Part shown: piece after piece, positions 35,215 through 44,278 of the stretch
How positions within the stretch are numbered: position 1 is the first letter of the stretch
Layout: each line of letters starts with the position of its first letter
Origin: Limimaricola pyoseonensis
GTDB taxonomy: Bacteria; Pseudomonadota; Alphaproteobacteria; Rhodobacterales; Rhodobacteraceae
NCBI RefSeq assembly: GCF_900102015.1
Contig: NZ_FNAT01000003.1
Location: 372,001-436,000 of the forward strand
DNA: 64,000 nucleotides
Direction of reading: 5' to 3'
Made by a program: the position numbers and the translations under genes
Notes under the pieces: generated by a model
What the model was told of the DNA's origin: nothing
Databases searched by the model: none
What the model saw: the letters and a program-made list of their open reading frames with translations, nothing else

Positions 35215-37437
35215 TCAGTTGCCGCCGCCCAGGATGTTGCTCAGCACGTCGAGCAGGTGCTGCTCGGTCTCGTTCTGCTGCACCGGCGCGCTCAGGTCGC
35301 CCGAGGAGACGGTCTGCGGCGGCATGTCCGGCTGCGGCGGCTCGGGCCGGCGCATCGGCAGCGGCTTGGGCGCCTCCCCGGCCAGCACCCGCGCCATGGC
35401 CTCGCGCCAGATCGTCGCCGGCAGGCCGCCGCCGGTGACGCCGGTGAGCGGGCGGTTGTCGTCGTAGCCCATCCAGACGCCGGCCACGTAGTCGCCGGCG
35501 AAGCCCACGAACCAGGCGTCGCGCGCGCCCTGTGTGGTGCCGGTCTTGCCGGCCACCTCCCAGCCGTCGATCTGCGCCCGGCCGCCTGTGCCCGCGGCCA
35601 CGACGCGGCTCATCATGTAGACCAGCTCCTGCGCGGCCTGCTGGCCGATCACCCGCTCGCCGATGCCGCCGCCGGTGCCCATCAGCGGCGTGTCGTCGCC
35701 CTTCAGGCGCAGTTCCACCAGGCCGTAGGGCTCGACCGATGACCCGCCGTTGAGGATGCCGGCATAGGCGCCGGTCATCTCCAGCAGCGTGCTTTCCGAC
35801 ACGCCCAGCGCCAGCGCCGGCCCGGCGGCGAGGTCGCTGTCGATGCCGAACATCGAGGCCACGGTGCGGACGTTCTCGCGCCCGACCTGCTCGGAGACCC
35901 GCACCGCGGGGATGTTGCGGCTCTGGGCCAGCGCCTCTGTCAGCGTGACCATGCCGGCATATTGCCGGTCGTAGTTCTCGGGCGACCACGGCCCCGATCC
36001 GGGGATCGAGATGGTCAGCGGGCTGTCCTCGACCAGGTCGTAGGGCCGCATGCCGAGATCGAGCGCGGCGGCGTAGATGAAGGGCTTGAAGGCCGAGCCG
36101 GTCTGGCGCAGCGCCTGGGTGGCGCGGTTGAAGGCGCCGGCGGCCTCGATGTTGCGGCCGCCGACCATGGCGCGCACCGCGCCGTCGGCGCCCATCACCA
36201 CGATCGCCGCCTGCGCCTCTGAGCCGGGGCTCACGCGCTCCTCGAACACCCGCACCAGCGCCTCCTCGGCCGCGGCCTGCACCCGCTGGTCGAGCGTGGT
36301 GCGGATCACCACGTCCTCGGTGGTGTCGCGGGTGAAGAATTCGGGCCCGGTGTCCATCACCCAGTCGGCGAAGTAGCCGCCGGTGCGCTGGTCGGCCCCG
36401 TCGGCGAGCCCGGCCGGGTTGGCGCGGGCCTGCGCGGCCTCGTCCGCGGTCAGGTAGCCCTGCTGCTCCATCAGCCCGACGATCACGTTGGCGCGGTTCT
36501 GGCTGCGCGAGAGGTTGTTGGTCGGCGCGTAGGTGGTGGGCGCCTTCAGAAGACCGGCCAGCATCGCCGCCTCGGCCGGGCCGACCGTGCCGGCCGGCTT
36601 GGCGAAGTAGCGCTGCGACGCGGCCTCGAAGCCGCGGGTGCCGGCGCCGAGATAGGCGCGGTTGAGGTAGATCGTCAGGATCTCCTCCTTGGTGTAGCGC
36701 GCCTCCATCGCCATCGCGTAGACCGCCTCCTGCACCTTGCGCCACAGCGTGGTGCGCCGGCAGTCGGCCTCGTATTCGGCCTCGTTCTTCCAGACCTCCG
36801 GGTCGAAGGGCCGGCCGAGGCACAGAAGCTTCGCGGTCTGCTGGGTGATGGTCGAGCCGCCGTTGCCCGACAGCGGCCCGCGGCCTTCGGAGAGGTTGAT
36901 GCGGATGGCGCTGGCGATGCCCTGCGGGTCGACGCCCGGATGCCACCAGAAGCGGCGGTCCTCGGTGGCGATCACCGCGTCGCGCAGATCCTCGGAGACG
37001 GTCTGGGCGGTGACCATGCCGCCGAACTGGTCGCCGCGCGTGGCGAATGTCCGGCCCTCGCGGTCCAAGAGCGTGACCGAGCCGCGGGCGCGGCCGTCGA
37101 CCAGATCGGTGACGGGCGGCAGCTGCGCGGCGTAGTAGGCGACGCCGAGGCCGATGACGATGCCGAGCGCGAGGCCGGCGCGCCACGACACGCCCCAGAT
37201 GATCCGCAGCACCAGCCGCATGAGGCCCGAGACCAGCGCCGCGAGCCAGCCCAGCGGCCCGCGCGGCTGCCGCCGCGGCGTCCGGGTCCGGCGCGCCTTG
37301 CGGGCGGGCTTCGCCGCGCGCGGGGTCTTGCCGCCGCCGCCGCTCCTGCCGCCCGCGGTGCCGTTCGCCTGCCCGGCCGGCTTGCCATAGCGCCGGTCCG
37401 CGGTCAGGGGCGGCCTCCTGCCGTTGCTCGCGCTCAT
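35215..37437 (-). CDS. Penicillin-binding protein 1A (bifunctional transglycosylase/transpeptidase)
   Basis: 740 residues. A basic, Gly-rich cytoplasmic N terminus of about 65 residues precedes one membrane span. The GT51 glycosyltransferase has its catalytic glutamate in ATEDRRFWWHPGVD (about residue 157). The transpeptidase has SxxK (GSAFKPF, about 446), SxN (SRN, about 502) and KTG (AGKTGTT, about 626). It polymerises and cross-links peptidoglycan in the periplasm. The start is uncertain: 37437 (MSASNG) has a weak AGGA just upstream; 37476 (MVRPIN) is an alternative. Confidence 0.93.
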   Translation of the reverse strand: MSASNGRRPPLTADRRYGKPAGQANGTAGGRSGGGGKTPRAAKPARKARRTRTPRRQPRGPLGWLAALVSGLMRLVLRIIWGVSWRAGLALGIVIGLGVAYYAAQLPPVTDLVDGRARGSVTLLDREGRTFATRGDQFGGMVTAQTVSEDLRDAVIATEDRRFWWHPGVDPQGIASAIRINLSEGRGPLSGNGGSTITQQTAKLLCLGRPFDPEVWKNEAEYEADCRRTTLWRKVQEAVYAMAMEARYTKEEILTIYLNRAYLGAGTRGFEAASQRYFAKPAGTVGPAEAAMLAGLLKAPTTYAPTNNLSRSQNRANVIVGLMEQQGYLTADEAAQARANPAGLADGADQRTGGYFADWVMDTGPEFFTRDTTEDVVIRTTLDQRVQAAAEEALVRVFEERVSPGSEAQAAIVVMGADGAVRAMVGGRNIEAAGAFNRATQALRQTGSAFKPFIYAAALDLGMRPYDLVEDSPLTISIPGSGPWSPENYDRQYAGMVTLTEALAQSRNIPAVRVSEQVGRENVRTVASMFGIDSDLAAGPALALGVSESTLLEMTGAYAGILNGGSSVEPYGLVELRLKGDDTPLMGTGGGIGERVIGQQAAQELVYMMSRVVAAGTGGRAQIDGWEVAGKTGTTQGARDAWFVGFAGDYVAGVWMGYDDNRPLTGVTGGGLPATIWREAMARVLAGEAPKPLPMRRPEPPQPDMPPQTVSSGDLSAPVQQNETEQHLLDVLSNILGGGN

Positions 37438-37562
37438 CGTCCTGCCACTCGTTCCCTTGTTGATTGGCCGGACCATAGCCGCATCGCGGCGGAATGTTGA
37501 GGTGAGGGGAATCCCGGTCTCGGCTTTTTTATGCCGCCCAAGATTCGGGCGGTCGGGCCGTT

Positions 37563-37581
37563 TTGCGCGGAAATTGTGCAA
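37563..37581. promoter_or_regulatory. Possible NtrC-type operator upstream of glnK
   Basis: TTGCGC-N7-GTGCAA is an imperfect dyad close to the GCAC-N7-GTGC core of NtrC sites, about 130 bases before the glnK start. A second dyad TTGCC-N5-GGCAA lies at 37620-37634. No convincing sigma-70 or sigma-54 promoter was found between them and the gene. Confidence 0.35.
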
Positions 37582-37706
37582 TCGGCCCGGATTCGGGGGC
37601 GGTCGCGATGCCGGATTCGTTGCCGCCAAGGCAATCTCTGCCTCTTCCTGCAGCAGTCGCGGCCCGCCCGGGGCCGCAGCCGAACCGAGGCCACAGGGGA
37701 TTCGAC

Positions 37707-38045
37707 GTGAAACTCATCATCGCAGCGATCAAGCCGTTCAAGCTCGAGGAGGTGCGCGAGGCGCTCACCGCCCAGGGCGTGCGCGGCATGATGGTGACCG
37801 AGATCAAGGGCTTCGGCTCGCAGTCCGGTCATACCGAGATCTACCGCGGCGCCGAATACGCCGTGAACTTCGTGCCCAAGGTCAAGCTCGAGGTCGCCGT
37901 GCCCGACGCGCTGGTCGAGCCGGTGGTCGCGGCGATCACCGAGACCGCCCGCACGGGCAAGATCGGCGACGGCAAGATCTTCGTGCTCGACATGGACAGC
38001 GCGCTGCGGGTGCGCACCGGCGAGACCGGCGACGACGCGCTCTGA
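37707..38045 (+). CDS. glnK: P-II nitrogen regulatory protein
   Basis: 112 residues starting at GTG. Tyr51 in the T-loop ([15 protein letters not shown]) is the uridylylation site, and [11 protein letters not shown] is the second P-II signature. It senses 2-oxoglutarate and ATP/ADP and blocks the ammonium channel when nitrogen is plentiful. Linkage to amtB, 20 bases downstream, identifies it as GlnK rather than GlnB. A CAGGGG ribosome site precedes the GTG; the longer open frame upstream has no family similarity. Confidence 0.95.
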   Translation: MKLIIAAIKPFKLEEVREALTAQGVRGMMVTEIKGFGSQSGHTEIYRGAEYAVNFVPKVKLEVAVPDALVEPVVAAITETARTGKIGDGKIFVLDMDSALRVRTGETGDDAL

Positions 38046-38065
38046 AGCGACAAGGAGAGACCCCA

Positions 38066-39415
<1,350 letters not shown>

Positions 39416-39435
39416 TCCGGACCGATCGCAAGCAA

Positions 39436-39461
39436 AAGGGGCGCCCCGCGGGGCGCCCCTT
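39436..39461 (+). terminator. Strong hairpin terminator after amtB
   Basis: Perfect 12-base stem AAGGGGCGCCCC / GGGGCGCCCCTT with a two-base loop, flanked by AAAA on the left and TTCGTCGTT on the right. It can serve both amtB and the convergent operon on the minus strand. Confidence 0.8.
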
Positions 39462-39482
39462 CGTCGTTCCGGGATGGCCGGA

Positions 39483-40580
39483 TCAGGACTGGCCGGCCTT
39501 CTGCTTGGCCTTCTCGGCCTCGGCCTGCGCCGAGGCGCCCACGTCCTTCTTCTGGGCCTCGGACTTCGCGGTGTCGGCCACGTGGTGGGCGGCGTCGCGG
39601 GCGCGGCCCTGCACGTCGGTCGCGGTGTCCTTCAGGTCCTCGCGGACATGCCGCGCCAGATCCTCGGCCTGATGCCGGGCATCCTCGGCGGTGGTCTTCG
39701 CCACGTCGGCCAGCCGCGCGCGCTCCTCGTTGTAGACGCGGTAGGCCTCGTCCATCAGATCGTCGCGGTAGCTGCCGAAATAGGCGTCCTCGCGCTGGGT
39801 GCGCGGCAGCATCATGCCCACCGCGGCGCCGGCGGCCAGCGCCAGGAGCCCGCCCAGAATCGGCTGGTCCTGGTACATGCCCGCCGCGCTGTCGCGACCC
39901 TTGCGGGCATAGTACTCGGCCTTCACCTGCGCCTCGTAGGCGCGGGTGCGCGCGGCGATCACGCGCTTGCGGCCCTCGTCGGACATGTTCTGCGTGCCGT
40001 CGGAGAGGCGCTCGCGCATCTGCCGGGCCGAGGCGCCCCACTCGGTGCCGCGGCGGCGCATCTCCTCGCGGTAACGGCCCATGCGGCCCTTGGCGCCGGC
40101 CATCTTGCCGCCGACCTTGCCGCGCATCCGCGCGAAGCGGCCGCGCTCTTCGTGCCAGGGCGAATCCTCGTCGATGTCGCCGGGCACCGGGCCGCGCGGC
40201 TCGTCCATCTTGCCGGTGCCGTATTTGCGCGACAGGTAGGGGTCGGCGCCGAGCCGGCCCGAGCGGGCGTAGTCGCGCTGGCCGCGATAGTCGACCTCGC
40301 CGGCATAGCGCTCGTCGTCGCCGCCGCCGCGGGCGTTGGAGACCGCGAGCCAGGCGAGGCCCGCGCCGACCAGCGCGATCGGCACCGGGTTGCGCTGCAC
40401 GGTGCGCGAGACGGTCTGGCCGATGTCGGAGGCGTTGTCGCTCAGGCTGTCGGTCACCGACCGCATCAGCCCGTCGAGCGACAGGCGCTCCTGAAGATCG
40501 TCGATCGTGCGCTGCAGTTCCGAGCGCTCGGTCTCGATCTCGCGCTCGATCTCTTCGGGGGAACGGGTGGTGTCAGTCAT
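39483..40580 (-). CDS. DUF3618 membrane-anchored protein
   Basis: 365 residues. Residues 7-55 form a DUF3618 region (RSPEEIEREIETERSELQ...LQERLS), then a membrane span near 65-83 (PIALVGAGLAWLAVSNA). A long basic segment follows (RGKVGGKMAGAKGRMGRY), then a second hydrophobic stretch (PILGGLLALAAGAAVGMMLP). The C-terminal 90 residues are a charged amphipathic helix rich in Ala, Asp, Lys and His (EDARHQAEDLARHVRED), reminiscent of LEA-like or apolipoprotein-like helices. Role unknown; last gene of a three-gene operon with an 8-base overlap. Confidence 0.8.
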   Translation of the reverse strand: MTDTTRSPEEIEREIETERSELQRTIDDLQERLSLDGLMRSVTDSLSDNASDIGQTVSRTVQRNPVPIALVGAGLAWLAVSNARGGGDDERYAGEVDYRGQRDYARSGRLGADPYLSRKYGTGKMDEPRGPVPGDIDEDSPWHEERGRFARMRGKVGGKMAGAKGRMGRYREEMRRRGTEWGASARQMRERLSDGTQNMSDEGRKRVIAARTRAYEAQVKAEYYARKGRDSAAGMYQDQPILGGLLALAAGAAVGMMLPRTQREDAYFGSYRDDLMDEAYRVYNEERARLADVAKTTAEDARHQAEDLARHVREDLKDTATDVQGRARDAAHHVADTAKSEAQKKDVGASAQAEAEKAKQKAGQS

Positions 40581-41010
40581 TGATGGCTCCTTTGACGGCA
40601 GCGGCGTCCTTGCGGATCGACTCGGCGCTGCGCTTGGGTGCGTTGGTCACGGCCTTGATGCGGTTCAGTCCGACCTTCACGAGGATCGCGGCGATCACGA
40701 GGATCACGCCGCCGACGATCAGGGCGGAGAGGCCCGCGCCGAGGCCGGCTTCGGCAAGCCAGGCCACGAAGGCGGCGGCGAGAACGTCGAGCGCGGTCAG
40801 GCTGAGGACCACGGCGGCGACCACGAGGCCGATGCCCATGCCGGCGCGCGACAGCGCGCGCTGGGCCTCGGCCTTGGCGAGGTCGGCCTCCTTGCGCACG
40901 AGGCCGCTCACATGGCTCATCGCCTCGGAGAGCAGGGCGGACATGGACTTCGCCTCGCCGCGCGGTGCGGCGTTGCGCGCATCCTCGAAACGGGGGTCGG
41001 TCTGGCTCAT
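40573..41010 (-). CDS. YqjE-like (phage-holin superfamily) inner-membrane protein
   Basis: 145 residues. A cytoplasmic helix (MSALLSEAMSHVSGLVRKEADLAKAEAQRAL) precedes two membrane spans (GIGLVVAAVVLSLTALDVL and LSALIVGGVILVIAAILV) and a basic tail. This is the layout of E. coli YqjE, grouped with holin superfamily III/VI, although such chromosomal genes are not lysis genes. It overlaps the genes on both sides (ATGA at its start, 8 bases at its end). Confidence 0.82.
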   Translation of the reverse strand: MSQTDPRFEDARNAAPRGEAKSMSALLSEAMSHVSGLVRKEADLAKAEAQRALSRAGMGIGLVVAAVVLSLTALDVLAAAFVAWLAEAGLGAGLSALIVGGVILVIAAILVKVGLNRIKAVTNAPKRSAESIRKDAAAVKGAIND

Positions 41011-41756
41011 TTCTTCACGGCCCCGGTCTCGCCCGGCTGCGGCTTGCCGGGAATTTCGGGCTTGCTGTCGGGCTGCTCGATGCCGCTCGGCGCGCCGGTG
41101 GTGGTGCCCGCCCCGGAGGTCGTGCCGGTCGAGGCGCCGGGCTGCGGCGCGGCGGTCGACTGCGTGGTGCGCGGCGCCGCCGGGCTCGGGGCGTTCGAGG
41201 TCATTGGCTCGGAGGTCGGCACCGGGCGGTCGATGCGGTCGTCGGCATCGTAGTCGTCGGGCATGGTGTCGGGGTGGTCGTGCCCGCCGACGCCGTGGCC
41301 GTCCGAGGCGTAGCCGATGCGGGGCTCGCCATGCCGGGCCGAGGACTTCATGAAGCGCGCCGCGGCAAAGCCCAGAAGCGCCGCGCCGCCGAGGAACAGC
41401 GCCGGGTTGCGGCGGGCATAGTCGTTCGCCGCGTAGGCCATGTCGTCGAGATCCATCGAGCGCATGTTGTCGGCGGTGTCGGCCACCGCGTCGGCGAGGC
41501 GGGCGAAGACCCGCTCCTGCGGCGAGCCGTCATGCAGGTCGTCGGCCGCCTTGCGCAGCGCCTCGGCGATCTTCGACGTCTCGTTGGCGGCCTCGTCCTT
41601 GTAGCCGCGGCCGTATTCGTAGGCACGCTCGCGCGCCTCTTCCGCCATCTCGCGGGCCCGTTCGCGGGCGGTGTCCGCGAATTCGGCCGCGCCGCTCTTG
41701 GCATCGGCGGCCGCCTGCTTCGCACGCTGGTCCAGCGTTTCGCCTGTATTGGCCAT
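41007..41756 (-). CDS. ElaB/YqjD-like C-tail-anchored protein with extended tail
   Basis: 249 residues. An amphipathic Ala/Glu/Arg helix region (AKQAAADAKSGAAEFADTARERAREMAEEA) leads to YARRNPALFLGGAALLGFAAARFMKSS, the RNP-plus-membrane-span ending of the ElaB/YqjD/YgaM family that anchors ribosomes or shapes stress physiology in E. coli. Unlike those, about 100 further residues follow, rich in Pro, Thr, Ser and Gly. The ATG at 41756 follows AAGGAGG; the longer open frame upstream only runs antisense through the tandem repeat and aminotransferase gene. First gene of the operon. Confidence 0.8.
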   Translation of the reverse strand: MANTGETLDQRAKQAAADAKSGAAEFADTARERAREMAEEARERAYEYGRGYKDEAANETSKIAEALRKAADDLHDGSPQERVFARLADAVADTADNMRSMDLDDMAYAANDYARRNPALFLGGAALLGFAAARFMKSSARHGEPRIGYASDGHGVGGHDHPDTMPDDYDADDRIDRPVPTSEPMTSNAPSPAAPRTTQSTAAPQPGASTGTTSGAGTTTGAPSGIEQPDSKPEIPGKPQPGETGAVKK

Positions 41757-41835
41757 GTCGACCTCCTTGATTCGCGTTGGCCGGCGGTCGGCGCGGGGAG
41801 GGGCGCCGGGCTCCGTCGGTCTGTCTCGACTCCAG

Positions 41836-41860
41836 AACGACGGGCCGGGACAAAAGTTTC
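41836..41860 (-). promoter_or_regulatory. EcfG-like promoter for the YqjD-like operon
   Basis: On the minus strand GAAAC, 16 bases, CGTT: one mismatch to GGAAC-N16-CGTT and the same spacing as the element before dps. Expected transcription start near 41829, giving a leader of about 70 bases. Confidence 0.4.
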
Positions 41861-41904
41861 GCGATGCGGGTGGTCGGTGCGGCGCGGGACCAAGCGGCAC
41901 CAAG

Positions 41905-41942
41905 GGGTGGAAACGCGAAACGCCGCCCCGGGTGGGGCGGCG
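41905..41942 (-). terminator. Terminator of the sseA-aminotransferase operon
   Basis: On the minus strand ACGCCGCCCC, a four-base loop and GGGGCGGCGT are followed by TTCGCGTTTCC. It lies beyond the tandem repeat, so the repeat would be transcribed as the 3' untranslated region of the aminotransferase mRNA. Confidence 0.65.
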
Positions 41943-41970
41943 TCCTGCGTTCCGGCCGGCCTGAAGCGGT

Positions 41971-42090
41971 CCGTGGCGGTCCGTGGCGGCCCGTGGCGGC
42001 CCGTGGCGGCCCGTGGCGGCCCGTGGCGGCCCGTGGCGGCCCGTGGCGGCCCGTGGCGGCCCGTGGCGGCCCGTGGCAGCCTGCGGCGGC
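41971..42090. repeat. 10-bp tandem repeat, 12 units
   Basis: Unit CCGTGGCGGC. Nine consecutive perfect copies run from 41981 to 42070; flanking units are CCGTGGCGGT (41971), CCGTGGCAGC (42071) and CTGCGGCGGC (42081). The array directly abuts the aminotransferase stop codon (42092). Period 10 is not a multiple of three, so copy-number changes would alter any reading frame through it. Likely a slippage-prone VNTR. Confidence 0.95.
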
Positions 42091-42091
42091 G

Positions 42092-43276
42092 TCAGATCCC
42101 GGCGGCGATGATGGCGCGGGCCAGCACCGGCACCGTCTTGGCGTTCAGCCCGGCGATGTTCATCCGGCTGTCGCCGACCATGTAGATGCCGTGATCGTCG
42201 CGCAGCCGCGCCACCTGCTCGGGGCTGGCGCCGAGCCGGGAGAACATGCCGCGATGCTCGGCGAGAAAGTCGAACCGGTCGGAATTGCTCAGCTGGCGCA
42301 GCTCGGCGGCGAGCTGCTCGCGCAGCTTCAGCATGCCCTCGCGCACCTCCTCGAGCTCGGCCTGCCAGTCGGCGCGCAGCTCGGGGTCGGTCAGGATCGT
42401 GCTCACCACCCGGGCGCCGTGATCGGGCGGGAAGGAGTAGTTCTGCCGGTTGAGATAGGCGAGGTTGTCCTGCGCCTTGCGCGCCTGCGGCACGTCGCGG
42501 GCGATCGCCATCAGGATGCCGGTGCGCTCGCGGTAGATGCCGAAGTTCTTCGAGCAGCTGGCCGCGATTAGCACCTCGTCGAGGCTGGAGGCGATGAGGC
42601 GGGTGGCCGCCGCGTCGGCGTCGAGCCCGTCGCCGAAGCCCTGATAGGCGATGTCGATCATCGGCACGAGCTGGCGCGCCTTGAGCGTGGCGACGATCTC
42701 GTCCCACTGCTCGGCGGTCGGGTTGGCGCCGGTGGGGTTGTGGCAGCAGCCATGCAGCAGCACCACGTCGCCCGGCTGCGCCTCGCCCAGATCGGCCATC
42801 ATGCCGGCCATGTCGACCGCGCGGCTCGCCGGGTCGAAATAGCGGTAGCTGCGGGTTCTGGCGTCGAGATGCTTGAGGATCGACAGGTGGTTCGGCCAGG
42901 TCGGGTCGGAGACCCAGATCGTGGCCTCGGGCGTGGTGCGGCCGATCAGCTCGAAGGCCTGGCGCACCGCGCCGGTGCCGCCGGGCGTGGCGATCGCGGC
43001 GATGCGGTCGCGCGGCAGCGTGTCGGCCAGAACGAGGTCGATCATCGCGTCGGAGAAGGCCGGATCGCCGGCGAGCGCGGTGTAGCTCTTGGTGGTCTCC
43101 CGCTCCAGCAGGCGCGCCTCGGCGGCCTTGACCGCGCGCATGATGGGGGTGCGGCCCTCGGCGTCCTTGTAGACGCCGACGCCGAGGTCGATCTTGTCGT
43201 CGCGCGGATCGGCCTTGTAGGCGCCCATCAGCGCCAGGATCTTGTCGGCCGGCTGGTCGGTGAGATGCTCGAACAT
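42092..43276 (-). CDS. Aspartate/aromatic aminotransferase (class I)
   Basis: 394 residues. PLP lysine is Lys243 in AASCSKNFGIYRERTG; CCHNPTGANP, SYRYFDPAS and DIAYQGFGDGL are typical of the AspC/TyrB subgroup. It moves amino groups between aspartate or aromatic amino acids and 2-oxoglutarate in the cytoplasm. The ATG is two bases after the sseA stop. Since aspartate aminotransferases can also transaminate cysteine to 3-mercaptopyruvate, the substrate of SseA, the pairing is suggestive. A tandem repeat lies directly after its stop. Confidence 0.92.
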   Translation of the reverse strand: MFEHLTDQPADKILALMGAYKADPRDDKIDLGVGVYKDAEGRTPIMRAVKAAEARLLERETTKSYTALAGDPAFSDAMIDLVLADTLPRDRIAAIATPGGTGAVRQAFELIGRTTPEATIWVSDPTWPNHLSILKHLDARTRSYRYFDPASRAVDMAGMMADLGEAQPGDVVLLHGCCHNPTGANPTAEQWDEIVATLKARQLVPMIDIAYQGFGDGLDADAAATRLIASSLDEVLIAASCSKNFGIYRERTGILMAIARDVPQARKAQDNLAYLNRQNYSFPPDHGARVVSTILTDPELRADWQAELEEVREGMLKLREQLAAELRQLSNSDRFDFLAEHRGMFSRLGASPEQVARLRDDHGIYMVGDSRMNIAGLNAKTVPVLARAIIAAGI

Positions 43277-43278
43277 GT

Positions 43279-44154
43279 CTATCCTTGGGAATTGTCTCTG
43301 GCGGGGCCGGTTTCCACCGGCAGGTCGGGGAACATGCCCCATTCGGACCACGAGCCGTCATAGAGCCGGTGGTCGGTCTTGCCGATCCGCTCGAGCGCCA
43401 GCGACAGCACCGCCGCCGTGACGCCGGAGCCGCAGCTGGTGATGACGGGGCGGTCGAGGTCGATCTCCGCCGCCTCGAAGGCGGCGCGGATCTCGCCCTC
43501 GTCGCGCAGCGTGCCGTCGGGGCGCAGCAGCTCGCGGAAGAACAGGTTGCGGGCGCCGGGGATGTGGCCCGAGCGCAGGCCGGGGCGCGGCTCGGGGGCG
43601 CGGCCCTCGAAGCGCTCGGGCGCGCGGGCGTCGACGATCTGGTCGCTGCCGAGCTTGACCGCGGCGGCCACCTCGGTGGCGTCGGCGGCCATGCCGCGCA
43701 CCGGGGCCACGGTGATGTGGCGGTCGCGCAGCAGGGTGGGGCGGTCGGTCAGCGGGCGGCCCTCGGCGCGCCATTTCGGCAGCCCGCCATCGAGCACCGC
43801 GACGTCGCGCTTGCCCATGGCGCGGAACATCCACCAGACCCGCGCCGCCGAGAACAGCCCGGCGCCGTCATAGACCACCACCTGGTGGCCGTCGCCCACG
43901 CCCATCGCCCGCAGCCGCGACACGAACTTCTCGGGCGGCGGCAGCATGTGCGGCAGGTCGCTGCGATGGTCGGCGATCTCGTCGATGTCGAAGAAGCGGG
44001 CGCCGGGAATGTGGGCATCCTCGTGCTCGGCGCGGGCGTCGCGGCCGGCATCGGGCAGGTACCACGAGGCGTCGAGGATGCGCAGATCGGGATCCGTCAG
44101 ACGCTCGGCCAGCCAGCGGGTCGAGACCAGCGTGCGGGGATCGTCGACGGTCAT
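43279..44154 (-). CDS. sseA: 3-mercaptopyruvate sulfurtransferase
   Basis: 291 residues, two rhodanese domains. The catalytic cysteine is Cys241 in the loop CGSGVTA, the signature that separates mercaptopyruvate sulfurtransferases from thiosulfate sulfurtransferases (CRKGVTA). HIPGARFFDIDEIAD and GHIPGARNLFF mark the two domains. It transfers sulfur from 3-mercaptopyruvate to thiols or cyanide, giving persulfides and H2S. First gene of the pair with the aminotransferase. Confidence 0.93.
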   Translation of the reverse strand: MTVDDPRTLVSTRWLAERLTDPDLRILDASWYLPDAGRDARAEHEDAHIPGARFFDIDEIADHRSDLPHMLPPPEKFVSRLRAMGVGDGHQVVVYDGAGLFSAARVWWMFRAMGKRDVAVLDGGLPKWRAEGRPLTDRPTLLRDRHITVAPVRGMAADATEVAAAVKLGSDQIVDARAPERFEGRAPEPRPGLRSGHIPGARNLFFRELLRPDGTLRDEGEIRAAFEAAEIDLDRPVITSCGSGVTAAVLSLALERIGKTDHRLYDGSWSEWGMFPDLPVETGPARDNSQG

Positions 44155-44278
44155 GCGCGTCTCCTCGGGTCGCTTGCGTCGGGCGACTGAGTAGACCCGC
44201 GGGGCGGCGGGTGCAAGCCGCGGCGTCAGGCGGCGCGCGCGGCCGGGCCGGTCCGCCCGACCGATCAGCCGGAACCGA

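Larger units (their letters stand above)
41757..42091. other. Intergenic region with promoter, terminator and tandem repeat
   Basis: 335 bases without a gene. From left to right it holds the leader and EcfG-like promoter of the YqjD-like operon (41836-41860), a terminator for the aminotransferase (41919-41942) and a 10-bp tandem repeat (41971-42090) starting directly after the aminotransferase stop codon. An open frame crossing it encodes only a repeat-derived RGGPWRPVAA peptide and is not considered a gene. Confidence 0.6.

Noticed and set aside
37534-37552. Terminator between the PBP gene and glnK
   Set aside because: The CCGCCC/GGGCGG hairpin has its T-run on the 5' side when read on the plus strand and A-run after it on the minus strand, so it does not fit an intrinsic terminator.
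40573-41010. Prophage or lysis cassette because of the holin-superfamily protein, and likewise lrgA/lrgB at 54.9-56.0 kb
   Set aside because: No phage structural, integrase or endolysin genes nearby; chromosomal YqjE-like and LrgAB proteins belong to these superfamilies without being phage-borne.
41971-42090. CRISPR array
   Set aside because: Units are 10 bp with no spacers between them; no cas genes nearby.
41757-43361. N-terminal extension of the YqjD-like gene through the repeat and the aminotransferase
   Set aside because: The extension is out of frame with the aminotransferase on the same strand and reads the 10-bp repeat as peptide noise; the ATG at 41756 has a strong ribosome site and a family-like start.
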